This document shows positions 36,071 through 46,377 of a stretch of DNA of 64,000 nucleotides, in pieces. The position numbers and the translations under genes are program-made. The notes beneath the pieces were generated by a model. That model had not been told where the DNA came from and searched no databases. It saw only the letters and a list, made by a program, of their open reading frames with translations. The DNA comes from Candidatus Nitricoxidireducens bremensis (GTDB lineage Bacteria; Pseudomonadota; Gammaproteobacteria; Burkholderiales; Rhodocyclaceae), in assembly GCA_030247725.1 (NCBI GenBank), contig JAOTRT010000002.1, forward strand, positions 310,001 through 374,000. The letters are read 5' to 3'. The stretch's first letter is position 1. Each line of letters opens with the position of its first letter.

Positions 36071-38179
36071 CTAGGCCGAGAGCCGGGACAAGTCGGCGAC
36101 GCGGTTCATGGCCTGGTGCAGCGTGGCCAGCAGGCCCAGGCGGTTGGCGCGCAGCCGCTCGTCCTCGGCATTGACCATCACGTCGGTGAAGAAGGCATCC
36201 ACCGGCGCCCGCAGGGCCGCCAGGGCCTTGAGGGACGCCGTGTAGTCGCCCTTCTCGAAGGCGGCGTCGGCCTGGGGCTTCACCTGGGCCAGGGCGGCGT
36301 TCAGCGCCGACTCGGCGGCTTCCTGGAGCAGGGATGCGTCGATCTTCGCCGTCACGCCGCCCTCCACCTTCTTGAGGATGTTGCCGACGCGCTTGTTGGC
36401 CGCCGCCAGGCTGGCCGCCTCGGGCAGGGCCGCGAAGGCGCGCACGGCGGCGAGGCGCTTGGGAATGTCGCCCAGGCGCTGGGGGCGCAGGCCGACGACG
36501 GCATCCACTTCCTGGGCCGAGTAGCCCTGCTCGCGCAGGCCGTGGGCGAGGCGCTCGTAGATGAAGTCGGCCAGTGGATTCACCGGCAAGACAAAACCGG
36601 GAACCTCAAACTGGGCACCGGCAAGATTCAGCAACTGGTCGAGCGGCAAGTCGAGATCGCTCTCGCTGAGCATGCGGATCACACCGAGCGCATGGCGGCG
36701 CAGGGCGAAGGGGTCCTTGTCGCCGGTCGGCACCTGGCCGATGCCGAACATGCCGGTCAGGGTCTCCAGCTTGTCGGCCAGCGCCACGACGGTGCCGACC
36801 TTGCCGCGCGGCAGGCTGTCGCCGGCGAAGCGCGGCTTGTAGTGGTCCTCGATGGCGTCGGCGATGTCGGCCGGCTCCTTGTCGTTGAGCGCGTAGTAGC
36901 GGCCCATGATGCCCTGCAGCTCGGGGAACTCACCCACCATGTCCGTCAGCAAGTCGGCCTTGGCCAGCAATGCAGCGCGGTCGGCCATGCGTGTCAGCTC
37001 GCCGCCGCCCAAGGCATCGCCGATGGCGCGCGCAATCGCCTGCACGCGGCCGACACGCTCGCCCTGGGTGCCGAGCTTGTTGTGGTAGACGACCTTCGCC
37101 AGGCCGAGCACACGCGAATCGAGGGGCTTCTTGCGATCCTGGTCGAAGAAGAACTTGGCGTCGGCCAGTCGCGGGCGCACCACGCGCTCGTTGCCGCCGA
37201 TCACCGCGCTCGGGTCCGCCGGGCGGATGTTGCTGACGATGAGAAACTTGTTGGTCAGCTTGCCGGCCTTGTCCAGCAGCGGGAAGTACTTCTGGTTGGC
37301 CTTCATGGTGAGGATCAGGCATTCCTGGGGCACCTGCAGGAAGGCTTCCTCAAACTGGCCGGTCAGCACGTTGGGGCGCTCCACCAGGGCGGTCACCTCG
37401 TCGAGCAGGGCCTCGTCCTCGATGGGCTGGCCGCCGGCCTTGGCGGCGGCTTCGGCGAGCTGGCGCACGATCTCGGCACGGCGGGCGGCGAAGCCCGGAA
37501 TCACGGCGCCTTCGGCTTCCAGCTGCCCGGCGTAGCTGTCGGCATCCTTGAGCACGATGGGGTCCTTGGCCGCCTCGAAACGGTGGCCATGGGTCTCGCG
37601 ACCGGCGGCAAGGCCCAGCACGGAGATCGGCACCACGTCGGCGCCGTGCAGCGCCACGAGGCCATGGCCCGGACGCACGAAGTTCACCGTGGTCCAGCCG
37701 TCGGCGAGCTGGTAGGTCATCACCTTCGGGATCGGCAGGGCGGCGAAGGCGGCTTCAAGAGCCTTCTGCAGGCCGTCGGCAAGGACGGCGCCCTTGGCCG
37801 TGCTGTCGAAGAACAGCACTTCGGCCTTGCCGTCCACCTCGCGGCGCAGCTTGGACACGACGGAGGCATCGGCGCCCAGCGCCGCGAGCTTCTTCAGCAG
37901 GGCCGGCGTCGCGTTGCCGCCGGCATCGAGACCGACGGCGACGGGCATCAGCTTCTGGCTCACGGCCTTGTCCGGCGCCTGGGCCAGCACGGCGGTCACG
38001 TGGGCGGCCAGACGGCGCGGCGAGGCGTAGGCCGTCACGGTGGCGCCGGCGGCGCACAGGCCCTGGGCTTGCAGGGACTGGAACAGGGTCTGGGCATAGA
38101 CTTCACCCAGCTTCTTCAGGGCCTTCGGGGGCAGTTCCTCGACGAAGAGTTCGACGAGCAGGTTTCGGGTGTCGCTCAT
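36071..38179 (-). CDS. glyS: Glycyl-tRNA synthetase beta subunit
   Basis: 702 residues, normal for the bacterial alpha2-beta2 enzyme. LLVELFVEELPPKALKKLGE at the start, TAYASPRRLAAHV, and the HD-like region near ADRAALLAKADLLTDMVGEF are typical, with an anticodon-binding C-terminal part. Together with GlyQ it charges tRNA-Gly. It starts two bases before the glyQ stop region ends, so the two genes are co-translated. Confidence 0.97.
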   Translation of the reverse strand: MSDTRNLLVELFVEELPPKALKKLGEVYAQTLFQSLQAQGLCAAGATVTAYASPRRLAAHVTAVLAQAPDKAVSQKLMPVAVGLDAGGNATPALLKKLAALGADASVVSKLRREVDGKAEVLFFDSTAKGAVLADGLQKALEAAFAALPIPKVMTYQLADGWTTVNFVRPGHGLVALHGADVVPISVLGLAAGRETHGHRFEAAKDPIVLKDADSYAGQLEAEGAVIPGFAARRAEIVRQLAEAAAKAGGQPIEDEALLDEVTALVERPNVLTGQFEEAFLQVPQECLILTMKANQKYFPLLDKAGKLTNKFLIVSNIRPADPSAVIGGNERVVRPRLADAKFFFDQDRKKPLDSRVLGLAKVVYHNKLGTQGERVGRVQAIARAIGDALGGGELTRMADRAALLAKADLLTDMVGEFPELQGIMGRYYALNDKEPADIADAIEDHYKPRFAGDSLPRGKVGTVVALADKLETLTGMFGIGQVPTGDKDPFALRRHALGVIRMLSESDLDLPLDQLLNLAGAQFEVPGFVLPVNPLADFIYERLAHGLREQGYSAQEVDAVVGLRPQRLGDIPKRLAAVRAFAALPEAASLAAANKRVGNILKKVEGGVTAKIDASLLQEAAESALNAALAQVKPQADAAFEKGDYTASLKALAALRAPVDAFFTDVMVNAEDERLRANRLGLLATLHQAMNRVADLSRLSA

Positions 38180-38181
38180 GC

Positions 38182-39126
38182 TCAGGCTGCCTTCTTTGCT
38201 TCGAGTTGGGCGAGGACTTCCTCCGCATGGGCGCGGGGCGCCATGGGGAAGCCGAGGCGGGCGCGGCTGTCCAGGTAGCTCTGGGCCACGCTGCGCGCCA
38301 GGTTGCGGATGCGGCCGATGTAGGCGGCGCGCTCGGTGACCGAGATGGCGCCGCGGGCGTCCAGCAGGTTGAAGGTATGGGCGGCCTTCAACACCTGCTC
38401 GTAGGCCGGCAGGGCCAGCTTCTCGTTCATCAGGTGCTGGGCTTGCTTCTCGTGGGCGCCGAAGGCGTGGAACAGGAAGTCGGCGTCGGAGTGCTCGAAG
38501 TTGTAGGTGGACTGCTCGACTTCGTTCTGGTGATAGACGTCGCCGTAGCTCAGTCGCGTGCCGTTGCCTTCGGTCCAGGTCAGGTCGAAGACGTTCTCGA
38601 CGCCCTGCAAATACATGGCCAGGCGCTCCAGACCGTAGGTGATCTCGCCGGTGATGGGTTTGCAGTCGATGCCGCCCACTTGCTGGAAGTAGGTGAACTG
38701 GGTCACCTCCATGCCGTTGAGCCAGACCTCCCAGCCCAGGCCCCAGGCGCCCAGGGTCGGGTTCTCCCAGTCGTCCTCGACGAAGCGGATGTCGTTCTTC
38801 TTCAGGTCGAAGCCGAGGGCTTCGAGGGAGCCGAGATAGAGCTCAAGGATGTTGGCAGGCGCGGGCTTCAGCACCACCTGGTATTGGTAGTAGTGCTGCA
38901 TGCGGTTGGGGTTCTCGCCGTAGCGGCCGTCCTTGGGGCGGCGCGAGGGCTGCACGTAGGCGGCCTTCCAGGGCTCGGGGCCCAGCGCCCGCAGGAAGGT
39001 GGCGGTGTGGCTGGTGCCGGCGCCCACCTCCATGTCGTAGGGCTGCAGCAGGGCGCAGCCCTGCTGGTTCCAGAAGGTCTGGAGCTGGAGGATGATCTCC
39101 TGAAAACTTGGCTTCGATGCGGCCAT
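38182..39126 (-). CDS. glyQ: Glycyl-tRNA synthetase alpha subunit
   Basis: 314 residues from the ATG at 39126 ([12 protein letters not shown]); an in-frame ATG at 39141 is less likely by family comparison. [32 protein letters not shown] (residues 8-39, shown as class II motif 1 region), the [20 protein letters not shown] segment and [14 protein letters not shown] are diagnostic. It forms the catalytic site of the heterotetrameric enzyme. A nested inverted repeat lies directly before the start. Confidence 0.97.
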   Translation of the reverse strand: MAASKPSFQEIILQLQTFWNQQGCALLQPYDMEVGAGTSHTATFLRALGPEPWKAAYVQPSRRPKDGRYGENPNRMQHYYQYQVVLKPAPANILELYLGSLEALGFDLKKNDIRFVEDDWENPTLGAWGLGWEVWLNGMEVTQFTYFQQVGGIDCKPITGEITYGLERLAMYLQGVENVFDLTWTEGNGTRLSYGDVYHQNEVEQSTYNFEHSDADFLFHAFGAHEKQAQHLMNEKLALPAYEQVLKAAHTFNLLDARGAISVTERAAYIGRIRNLARSVAQSYLDSRARLGFPMAPRAHAEEVLAQLEAKKAA

Positions 39127-39130
39127 GGAA

Positions 39131-39172
39131 GAACCCTGCAATAAGTCGCAAAGGCGCGATTTTACAGGGTTC
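39131..39172 (-). promoter_or_regulatory. Nested inverted repeat in the glyQ leader
   Basis: GAACCCTG (39131-39138) pairs with CAGGGTTC (39165-39172), and inside it TCGC (39146-39149) pairs with GCGA (39156-39159). On the minus strand this places a hairpin just before the glyQ start. It contains TAAAAT, a possible -10. It may affect glyQS expression; the mechanism is unknown. Confidence 0.35.
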
Positions 39173-39212
39173 CCGCTGCCTCCGCAGCCGGCGTAAACAA
39201 AGCGGCGGCGGG

Positions 39213-39605
39213 CTAAGCCGGCAGGTAGGCGGCGTATTCCCGGTCGGCCACGAGGATGTGGTTGGCCAGCCAGTCGTTGACCAGTTGCCGCACTTCGGCG
39301 GCGATGCTGTCCAGGCTCATGCCGCCGGCGTTGCCGTAGAGCCGGGCCAGCCGGTTACGGAAGGCGTCGTGGGCCTGCTTGTGGGCTTCCAGGCCCGGAT
39401 AGCCGATGTCGGCGAGCAGTTGTTCCTCGTCGCGGAAATGCACCACCACGTATTCGCTGAGGGTGGCGAGGGTGCGCATCACGCGCAGGTGGTCCGCGTC
39501 CTGCACCAGGGAGGCGGCCAGGTCGAACAGTTGCTTGTGCTGGCGGTCGACGGTCGCATGGCCGAGTTCCATGGCGGGCGACCACTCGATGTAGGGGGAA
39601 TCCAC
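39213..39605 (-). CDS. Bacteriohaemerythrin
   Basis: 130 residues from a GTG at 39605 with an AGGAG site. The di-iron ligands can be seen in [32 protein letters not shown] and [13 protein letters not shown], in the usual order. It binds oxygen reversibly and may sense or carry it in the cytoplasm; related proteins support methane or denitrifying metabolism. It stands alone between glyQ and lnt. Confidence 0.9.
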   Translation of the reverse strand: MDSPYIEWSPAMELGHATVDRQHKQLFDLAASLVQDADHLRVMRTLATLSEYVVVHFRDEEQLLADIGYPGLEAHKQAHDAFRNRLARLYGNAGGMSLDSIAAEVRQLVNDWLANHILVADREYAAYLPA

Positions 39606-39685
39606 GGGATAGCTCCTGGGTTGCTGGCGCCGACGCCATCTCGGTCGGCGATGGAGCGACAGTATACGGCTTGCGGACTGCCGCG

Positions 39686-41140
39686 TCAGGCGGCGCGCGG
39701 ACGCCGCCGCAGGCATGGCAGACAGGCCAGCAGGGCCAGCGTCAGGGCGGCCGTGTTGCCGTAGCGCACGTAGGGCGTCACGCCGCCGTAGCCGCGGATC
39801 TCCACCACCAGGGCACCGGTGCTGAAGGGGGCGAGGGCCGCGAAGACCTTGCCGTCGGGCGCCACCGCCGCCGTCATGCCGGTGTTGGTGGCGCGCAGCA
39901 TGGGCCGCCCCGTCTCCATGGCGCGCATGCGCGCGATCTGCAGATGCTGGGGCTGGGCGAGGGAATCACCGAACCAGGCCGTGTTCGAGAGATTGATGAG
40001 CAGCGTGGCCTCCGGCAGGGCACGGATGATCTCCTCGCCGAACAGGTCCTCGTAGCAGATGTTGGGCGCGATCTTCTGGCCGGCGACAGCCAGGGGGCGC
40101 TGGTCCGGCGGCCCGGCGGTGAAGTCCGACATGGGAATGCTGGCGAAGCGGAAGAACCAGGCGAATCCCGGCGGCGCGTATTCGCCGAAGGGCACCAGGT
40201 GTTGCTTGGCGTAGGCCTGGACGTCGAAGCCCCTGTCGCCGTCGCGGGCAAGGGCGACGGCGCCATTGGTGTAGCCCCCCGCCGTCGTGCGTACCGCCAC
40301 GCCGAGCAGCACCGGCCCGTGCTGCGTCAGGTCCGTCAGCAGCGCCCGCGGCGTCTCATGGAAGAACAGGGGGATCGCCGTCTCCGGCAGCACCGTCAGG
40401 TCCGCCGGATAACGCTGTGCCAGGTGGGCATAGGTGTCGAGGGAGAGGGAAAGCCGCTGCGGGTCCCACTTCAGCCCCTGGGGCACGTTGCCCTGGAGCA
40501 GGCTGACGCGCAGCGGTTCGCCCACCGGCGTGGTCCATTCGACGGTGCGCAGCAGCAGGCCGGCGCCGAACACCAGCACCGCCGCGAGGGCGAGCCGCCG
40601 CCGCGGCAGGCCGAAGGCGAACATCGCCGCCACTAGGGCCAGGAGCAGGCCGATGCCGTAGCTGCCGAGCAGGGGTGCGAAGCCGGCCAGGGGGCTGGGC
40701 GGCGTCTGGGAATAGCCGAGGCTGAGCCAGGGGAATCCGGTGAACAGCCAGCCCCGCAGCCATTCGGTGCCGGCCCACAGGCCGGCCGCCAGGGTGGCGT
40801 CGCGGCCGGGGCTGCCCGCCCGCAGGCGTGCGAAGGCGTAGCCCGCCATAGCCGGGTAGCCAGCCAGGGCCGCGCAGAACAGCAGCGTGGCGACGGCGGC
40901 CAGGGGCGGCGCCATGCCGCCGAAAACGTTGAGGCTCACATAGACCCAGGAGACGCCGGCGAGGAAGAAGCCCAGTCCCCAGGCGAAGCCGAGCTTGGCC
41001 GCACGGGCCGGCGTGGCGCCGCGCCACAGGCGGAACAGCAGGGCCAGGGTGACGAAGGGCAGCGGAAACAGGCCGAAGGGCTCGAAGCCCCCCACCGTCG
41101 CGGCGCCCAGCAGGAAGGCGGCCGGCAGGCGGCGCTTCAT
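39686..41140 (-). CDS. lnt: Apolipoprotein N-acyltransferase
   Basis: 484 residues. Five to six membrane helices (about 1-190) and a C-terminal periplasmic nitrilase domain with the Glu in TVLPETAIPLF, the Lys in QHLVPFGEYAPP region and the Cys in APNICYEDLFGEE. It adds the third acyl chain to the N-terminal cysteine of lipoproteins. LLINLSNTAWFGDS and RAMETGRPMLRATNTG complete the family pattern. In most relatives it is adjacent to corC; here fapA lies between. Confidence 0.96.
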   Translation of the reverse strand: MKRRLPAAFLLGAATVGGFEPFGLFPLPFVTLALLFRLWRGATPARAAKLGFAWGLGFFLAGVSWVYVSLNVFGGMAPPLAAVATLLFCAALAGYPAMAGYAFARLRAGSPGRDATLAAGLWAGTEWLRGWLFTGFPWLSLGYSQTPPSPLAGFAPLLGSYGIGLLLALVAAMFAFGLPRRRLALAAVLVFGAGLLLRTVEWTTPVGEPLRVSLLQGNVPQGLKWDPQRLSLSLDTYAHLAQRYPADLTVLPETAIPLFFHETPRALLTDLTQHGPVLLGVAVRTTAGGYTNGAVALARDGDRGFDVQAYAKQHLVPFGEYAPPGFAWFFRFASIPMSDFTAGPPDQRPLAVAGQKIAPNICYEDLFGEEIIRALPEATLLINLSNTAWFGDSLAQPQHLQIARMRAMETGRPMLRATNTGMTAAVAPDGKVFAALAPFSTGALVVEIRGYGGVTPYVRYGNTAALTLALLACLPCLRRRPRAA

Positions 41141-41224
41141 GGGAGCGGGAAATACGAAAAGGTCATGACAAGGGTCTATGCTGGGAGGGAAGCTGGTTAG
41201 CGGTTAGAGAAGGTGCGCTATTTT

Positions 41225-42748
41225 ATGCACCCTGCCTTGGAGACGCTCGTGTCATCACACTCCGATTTTCCCAGAGACACCCATGGTCATGCCACGGGCC
41301 ACCACAGCCCCGGTGCGGGTAGCCAGTTGCGGGACGCCGTTTATCGTGTCGACGTGGCGGCGGACCGGATGAGCGCCACGCTGACGGTCACCCCGGCCCA
41401 CGACGGCAAGGAGGTGGACGTCGCCGACGCCATGATGGCCCTGTCCCAGCGCGGCGTCTGTTTCGGCATCGAACCGCCGGCAGTCGAGGCCGCGGTCGCC
41501 AACCCCGGCACGCCTGCCGAAGTCGCCCGGGGGCAGGCGCCCCAGCCGGCCGTCGACGCACGCATGGAGTTGCTGGTGAATCTCAACCAGATACGCCATC
41601 CCGTCGAGGACGCCAAGGGCCGTGTGGACTTCCGCGAGTTGGGCCTCATCCGTTCCGTGGAGGTGGATACTCCCCTCATGCGGCGGCATCCGCCCCAGCC
41701 CGGCCAGCCCGGCCGCACGGTGCTGGGCGCCGAAATCGCAGTGCGTCCGCCGAAGGACGCCAAGTTCTCCGGTCGCATGCAGGGCGTGCAGTTCGCCCCC
41801 AACGACATGGACCTGCTCGTCGCCGCCATCCCCGGCCAGCCGGTGCTCGGCCGCGACGGCCTCAGCGTGGAGCCCGTATTGGTGCTGCCGAGCGTGAATC
41901 TGGCCTCGGGCAACGTGGATTTCGTCGGTACCGTCGAGATCAAGGGCGATGTCCAGGGCGGCATGAAGATCAAGGCCGACGGCGACGTCATCGTGCACGG
42001 CATCATCGAATCGGCCGACGTGGAGGCGGCCGGCGACGTGGTGGCGAAGGGCGGCATCGTCGGCCAGAAGCACCAGATGCAGGGCGGCGGCGGCGCCGAC
42101 AAGACCTTCGCCGGCGCGCGCATCCGCGCCAAGGCCAACGTGCGGGCCCACCACATCGAGAACGCCTTCATCTTCGCCGAACTCTCCGTTTACGTGGACG
42201 AGGCCGTCGTCCAGTCGGATGTCACCGCCATCGAGCGGGTGATCATCGGGCGGGAGGGCGGCCACAAGGGCCACGTCCTCGGCGGCACGGTGCGCGCCAC
42301 CCTGGGCATCACCGCCGTCTGCCTCGGCGGCCCCGGCACCGGGGCGACCCACGTGATGATCGGCGTGAACCCGCTCCTGCAAAAAGCCCTCGACGAAAAG
42401 CACGCCGAGATCGCGGCGAAGCGCAAGGCCCTCGACGACCTCGACAAGGTGGTGCGGGTATTGCAGGCGCGGACCGACCGCCTGGACATGCTGACGAAGG
42501 CCCATCTCACCTACGACAAGACCGAGAAGGAGCTAGCCGACGCGACGGCCGAGGCGGAAGCCATGGCGGCCGAACTGAAGCGCGCGGACAAGGCGACGGT
42601 CGTCGTCAAGCGCGCGGTCTTCCCCGGCGTATCCGTCACCATCGGCGGTCGCCGCAAGCTGATGAACGAGCAGCGCGGCCCTGGCCTCTTCCGGCTGGCG
42701 ACGGAGACCGTCGACGGCAAGGACGAGGAAGTGGTGATCTACGAATAG
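41225..42748 (+). CDS. FapA family protein (DUF342)
   Basis: 507 residues from the ATG at 41225; a GTG at 41213 is the alternative. The central part is a right-handed beta-helix repeat (GNVDFVGTVEIKGDVQ, GDVIVHGIIESADVEAAG, GARIRAKANVRAHHIENA). A coiled coil follows at about 385-455, then a small beta domain with FPGVSVTIGGRRK. This order is that of FapA/DUF342 (polymer-forming type) proteins, whose role is poorly known. It is inserted on the opposite strand between corC and lnt. Confidence 0.85.
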   Translation: MHPALETLVSSHSDFPRDTHGHATGHHSPGAGSQLRDAVYRVDVAADRMSATLTVTPAHDGKEVDVADAMMALSQRGVCFGIEPPAVEAAVANPGTPAEVARGQAPQPAVDARMELLVNLNQIRHPVEDAKGRVDFRELGLIRSVEVDTPLMRRHPPQPGQPGRTVLGAEIAVRPPKDAKFSGRMQGVQFAPNDMDLLVAAIPGQPVLGRDGLSVEPVLVLPSVNLASGNVDFVGTVEIKGDVQGGMKIKADGDVIVHGIIESADVEAAGDVVAKGGIVGQKHQMQGGGGADKTFAGARIRAKANVRAHHIENAFIFAELSVYVDEAVVQSDVTAIERVIIGREGGHKGHVLGGTVRATLGITAVCLGGPGTGATHVMIGVNPLLQKALDEKHAEIAAKRKALDDLDKVVRVLQARTDRLDMLTKAHLTYDKTEKELADATAEAEAMAAELKRADKATVVVKRAVFPGVSVTIGGRRKLMNEQRGPGLFRLATETVDGKDEEVVIYE

Positions 42749-42767
42749 CCGCCCGCGCGGAGCGGCG

Positions 42768-43610
42768 TCAGGCTTCCAGCAGGCCGAGGTCGCGCTGGGG
42801 ATCGACGAGCAGGGTATGCACGCGCCGGCTGTCGGCGCGCAGCACCTGGAAGCGCAGGCCGCCGATCTGCACCGTCTCGTTGCGCTTGGGCAGGCGGCCC
42901 AGGGTATGGATGACGAGGCCGCCGACGGTGTCGTAATCCTCGTGGGGGAAGGCGGTGGCGAAGGCTTCGTTGAAGTCGGCGATCTCGGTGGTGGCCTTGA
43001 CGCGGTAGCGCCCCATGTTGTCGAGGACGATGTTGTCGGCCGCCTCGTCGAAGTCGTATTCGTCCTCGATGTCGCCGACGATCTGTTCCAGCACGTCCTC
43101 GATGGTCACCAGGCCGGCGACGCCGCCATATTCGTCCACCACGATGGCCATGTGGTTGCGCGAGGCGCGGAACTCCCGCAGCAACACGTTGAGGCGCTTC
43201 GACTCGGGCACGAACACCGCCGGCCGCAGGGAGTCGCGCAGGTCGAACTCCTTGCCGGCGAAATAGCGCAGCAGCTCCTTGGCCAGCAGGATGCCGATGA
43301 CATCGTCGCGATTCTCGCCGATCACCGGGAAGCGCGAGTGGGCCGCCCCGATGACCTTCTCGGCGATCTGCTCGGGCGTCTCGGCCACGTCGATGACATC
43401 CATCTGGGCACGCGGCACCATGATGTCGCGCACCTGCATGTCGGAGACCTGCAGGGCGCCCTCGATGATGGTGAGGGCGTCGGAGTCAAGGAGGTTGCGC
43501 TCGTAAGCGCCGTGGAGAAGCTGGAGAAGCTGTTCGCGGTCTTCGGGTGCGCGCATCAGCAGGGCTGAAAGGCGCTCGATCAGGGTCGGTCTGCTACTGG
43601 AAGGGTCCAT
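42768..43610 (-). CDS. corC: CorC/HlyC-type CBS domain protein
   Basis: 280 residues, soluble. Two CBS domains (about 60-185, VRDIMVPRAQMDVIDV and MAIVVDEYGGVAGLVTIEDVLEQIVGDIEDE, the latter residues 150-180) and a C-terminal CorC_HlyC domain with TVGGLVIHTLGRLPKRNE. No DUF21 membrane part is present, so it is the short YbeX/CorC type. It is implicated in magnesium/cobalt efflux and ribosome metabolism. It lies in the miaB-phoH-ybeY-corC order. Confidence 0.94.
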   Translation of the reverse strand: MDPSSSRPTLIERLSALLMRAPEDREQLLQLLHGAYERNLLDSDALTIIEGALQVSDMQVRDIMVPRAQMDVIDVAETPEQIAEKVIGAAHSRFPVIGENRDDVIGILLAKELLRYFAGKEFDLRDSLRPAVFVPESKRLNVLLREFRASRNHMAIVVDEYGGVAGLVTIEDVLEQIVGDIEDEYDFDEAADNIVLDNMGRYRVKATTEIADFNEAFATAFPHEDYDTVGGLVIHTLGRLPKRNETVQIGGLRFQVLRADSRRVHTLLVDPQRDLGLLEA

Positions 43611-43625
43611 GCGGTCGTATTGCGA

Positions 43626-44099
43626 TCAATAGGGATCGGGGTAGCCGAGGCGGGCGAGGATTTCCCGCTCCCGCGCCTCCATGCGCGCGGCATCGGCGGC
43701 GCCGGTCTCGTGGTCGTAGCCCTGCAAATGCAGCATACCATGCACGATCAGGTGGGCGAAGTGGGCGTCGGCCGTCTTGCCTTGCGCCGCGGCCTCCTGC
43801 AGCACCACGGGCACGCAGATGGCAAGGTCGCCGAGGGCGACGGGTTCGATCTCGTAGGGAAACGACAGCACGTTGGTGGCGTAGTCCTTGCCGCGGTAGT
43901 CGGCGTTGAGCGCGCGGCCCTCGTCGGCCTCGACGAAGCGCACGGTGGCCTGGGCGGGGCGCTCCAGGCTCGCCTGCACGCAGCGGCGCACGAAAGGCCG
44001 CGAGGGTACGGCCTCATTGTTGCATGCATATTGCACCGACAACGAAAGCTGCGGCTTCGCCGGCCGTGCGGCCGTCTTGCGCGGCGCGCTACTTTTCAT
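43626..44099 (-). CDS. ybeY: Endoribonuclease YbeY
   Basis: 157 residues from the ATG at 44099. The zinc motif [16 protein letters not shown] (HGxLHLxGYDH), [15 protein letters not shown], and the [13 protein letters not shown] end are diagnostic. YbeY matures 16S rRNA and takes part in ribosome quality control. It overlaps the phoH end by 11 bases and is followed by corC after 15 bp. The first 20 residues are basic and not conserved; an ATG at 44114 is possible. Confidence 0.94.
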   Translation of the reverse strand: MKSSAPRKTAARPAKPQLSLSVQYACNNEAVPSRPFVRRCVQASLERPAQATVRFVEADEGRALNADYRGKDYATNVLSFPYEIEPVALGDLAICVPVVLQEAAAQGKTADAHFAHLIVHGMLHLQGYDHETGAADAARMEAREREILARLGYPDPY

Positions 44100-45045
44100 T
44101 GCCGTGCTTCTCATACGCAGCGACGATGCGCGCCACCAGCGGATGGCGCACCACGTCGGAAGCGTCGAAGTCGGTGAAGGCCAGTCCGCGCACGTCGGCG
44201 AGGATGCGGCGCGCCTCGATGAGGCCGCACTTCTGGCCCTTGGGCAGGTCCACCTGGGTGATGTCGCCGGTGACGACGGCCTTGGCGCCGATGCCGATGC
44301 GCGTGAGGAACATCTTCATCTGCTCGGGCGTAGTGTTCTGGGCCTCGTCGAGGATGATGAAGGCGTGGTTGAGCGTGCGCCCGCGCATGTAGGCGAGCGG
44401 CGCCACTTCGATGGCCTGCTTCTCGAACATGCGCGCCACCTTGTCGAAGCCCATGAGGTCGTAGAGGGCGTCGTAGAGCGGGCGCAGATAGGGGTCCACC
44501 TTCTGGGCCAGGTCGCCGGGCAGAAAGCCGAGGCGCTCGCCGGCCTCCACCGCCGGGCGCGTCAGTACGATGCGCTGCACCTGGTCCCGCTCGAAGGCAT
44601 CCACCGCCGAGGCGACTGCGAGATAGGTCTTGCCGGTGCCGGCGGGCCCGATGCCGAAGGTGATGTCGTGTTCCTGGATCTGGCGCAGATACTGGACCTG
44701 GTGGGGCGTGCGGCCGTGGAGGTCGGACTTGCGCGTCAGCAGGCCGGCGGCCGGTTGCGCCGCCTGGCTGCGGCTGCGCAGTTCGACAAGGCCGAGCTGG
44801 ATGTCGTCGATGGACAGGGGCGCCTTCGCCAGTTCGTAGAAGTGCTGCAGGGCCTGGCCGGCGAGCCGCGCCTGGGCCGCGTCGCCGGACACGCGGCAGT
44901 GCTCGCCGCGCCGCGCGATGGTGACGTCGTAGGCCGTCTCGATCTGGCGCAGGTGTTCGTCCAGCGGTCCGCAGAGGTTGGCGAGGCGCTCGTTGTCGAG
45001 GGGACGCAGGGCCACCTCGACGGGCTTGGCTTTGGCGGTGCTCAT
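44089..45045 (-). CDS. PhoH-like ATPase
   Basis: 318 residues (PhoL/YbeZ type). Walker [16 protein letters not shown] is at about 130-145 and Walker [18 protein letters not shown] at about 225-240, with [11 protein letters not shown] following. An N-terminal KH-like part (about 20-100) precedes. It works with YbeY on RNA in related bacteria. The ATG at 45045 overlaps the miaB stop (ATGA). The long frame upstream is out of register with miaB and is not used. Confidence 0.94.
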   Translation of the reverse strand: MSTAKAKPVEVALRPLDNERLANLCGPLDEHLRQIETAYDVTIARRGEHCRVSGDAAQARLAGQALQHFYELAKAPLSIDDIQLGLVELRSRSQAAQPAAGLLTRKSDLHGRTPHQVQYLRQIQEHDITFGIGPAGTGKTYLAVASAVDAFERDQVQRIVLTRPAVEAGERLGFLPGDLAQKVDPYLRPLYDALYDLMGFDKVARMFEKQAIEVAPLAYMRGRTLNHAFIILDEAQNTTPEQMKMFLTRIGIGAKAVVTGDITQVDLPKGQKCGLIEARRILADVRGLAFTDFDASDVVRHPLVARIVAAYEKHGNEK

Positions 45046-46373
45046 GATTCCCCCGTCACGATCTCGCCGCGCAGGCTGTGGGGCAGGGCCGCGACGATGC
45101 GCACTTCGGCGAAGTGGCCGATCAGGCGCGCATTGCCGGCGAAGTTCACCACCCGGTTGTTGTCGGTGCGACCGGACAACTCGGCGGCGTCCTTCTTGGC
45201 ATGGCCTTCCACCAGCACGCGCTGGACGCTGCCGACCATGGCCTTCGAAATCACCTGGGCCTGCTCCTCGATGCGCTTCTGCAGGCGCGTCAGGCGCGCC
45301 GACTTCACCGCCGCCGGCGTGTCGTCGTCCATCTCGACGGCGGGCGTGCCGGGGCGCGGGCTGTAGATGAAGGAGAAGCTGGTGTCGAAGCCGATGTCCT
45401 CGATGAGCTTCATGGTTTTCTCGAAATCCTCGTCGGTCTCGCCGGGGAAACCGACGATGAAGTCCGACGACAGGGAGATGTCGGGCCGCGCCGTCCGCAG
45501 CTTGCGCACCACCGATTTGTACTCGATGGCCGTATAGCCGCGTTTCATGGCCGCCAGCACGCGGTCCGAGCCGGCCTGCACGGGCAGGTGCAGGTGGGAC
45601 ACCAGCTTGGGCACCTTGGCATACACATCGAACATGCGCTGGGTCATCTCGTTGGGGTGCGAGGTGGTGTAGCGGATGCGCTCGATACCCGGCATCTCGG
45701 CGATGGTCTCGATGAGGAAGGCCAGGTCGGCCACATCCCCATCCAGTTCGCCGCGGTAGGCGTTCACATTCTGGCCCAGCAGGGTCACTTCCTTGACGCC
45801 CTGGGCGGCAAGGCCGGCCACTTCCGCCAACACGTCGGCCACCGGGCGCGAGACCTCGTCGCCGCGCGTGAAGGGCACGATGCAGTAGGTGCAGAACTTG
45901 GAACAGCCTTCCATGATGGAGACGAAGGCCGACGCCCCCTCCACCTTGGCCGGCGGCAGGGCGTCGAACTTCTCGATCTCGGGAAAGGAAACGTCCACCT
46001 GGGCACGCCCCGAGGCGCGGCGCGCCGCGATGAGCTGGGGCAGGCGATGCAGGGTCTGGGGGCCGAACACCACGTCCACGAAGGGCGCCCGCGCCACAAT
46101 GGCGTCGCCCTCCTGGCTGGCGACGCAGCCGCCGACGCCGATGACGAGGTCGGGCTTCGCCTGTTTCAGGTGCTTGATGCGGCCGAGGTCGTGGAACACC
46201 TTCTCCTGGGCCTTCTCGCGCACCGAGCAGGTGTTGAAGAGGATGATGTCCGCCTCTTCCGGATTGTCGGTCTTCACCGTGCCCTCGCCGGCGGCGAGGA
46301 CATCGGCCATCTTGTCGGAATCGTATTCGTTCATCTGGCACCCGAAGGTGCGGATGAACACTTTCTTGGTCAT
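45042..46373 (-). CDS. miaB: tRNA-2-methylthio-N6-dimethylallyladenosine synthase
   Basis: 443 residues. The N-terminal MTTase domain ([18 protein letters not shown] with the first cluster Cys), the radical-SAM motif [16 protein letters not shown] near 155 and a TRAM domain at the end are present. MiaB adds the methylthio group to i6A37 of t[15 protein letters not shown] and the [10 protein letters not shown] segment agree. It is the first gene of the miaB-phoH-ybeY-corC run. Confidence 0.97.
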   Translation of the reverse strand: MTKKVFIRTFGCQMNEYDSDKMADVLAAGEGTVKTDNPEEADIILFNTCSVREKAQEKVFHDLGRIKHLKQAKPDLVIGVGGCVASQEGDAIVARAPFVDVVFGPQTLHRLPQLIAARRASGRAQVDVSFPEIEKFDALPPAKVEGASAFVSIMEGCSKFCTYCIVPFTRGDEVSRPVADVLAEVAGLAAQGVKEVTLLGQNVNAYRGELDGDVADLAFLIETIAEMPGIERIRYTTSHPNEMTQRMFDVYAKVPKLVSHLHLPVQAGSDRVLAAMKRGYTAIEYKSVVRKLRTARPDISLSSDFIVGFPGETDEDFEKTMKLIEDIGFDTSFSFIYSPRPGTPAVEMDDDTPAAVKSARLTRLQKRIEEQAQVISKAMVGSVQRVLVEGHAKKDAAELSGRTDNNRVVNFAGNARLIGHFAEVRIVAALPHSLRGEIVTGES

Positions 46374-46377
46374 AGGT

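Noticed and set aside
35903..38278. 791-residue frame antisense to glyS
   Set aside because: It is a shadow of the high GC3 content; glyS on the other strand is unmistakable.
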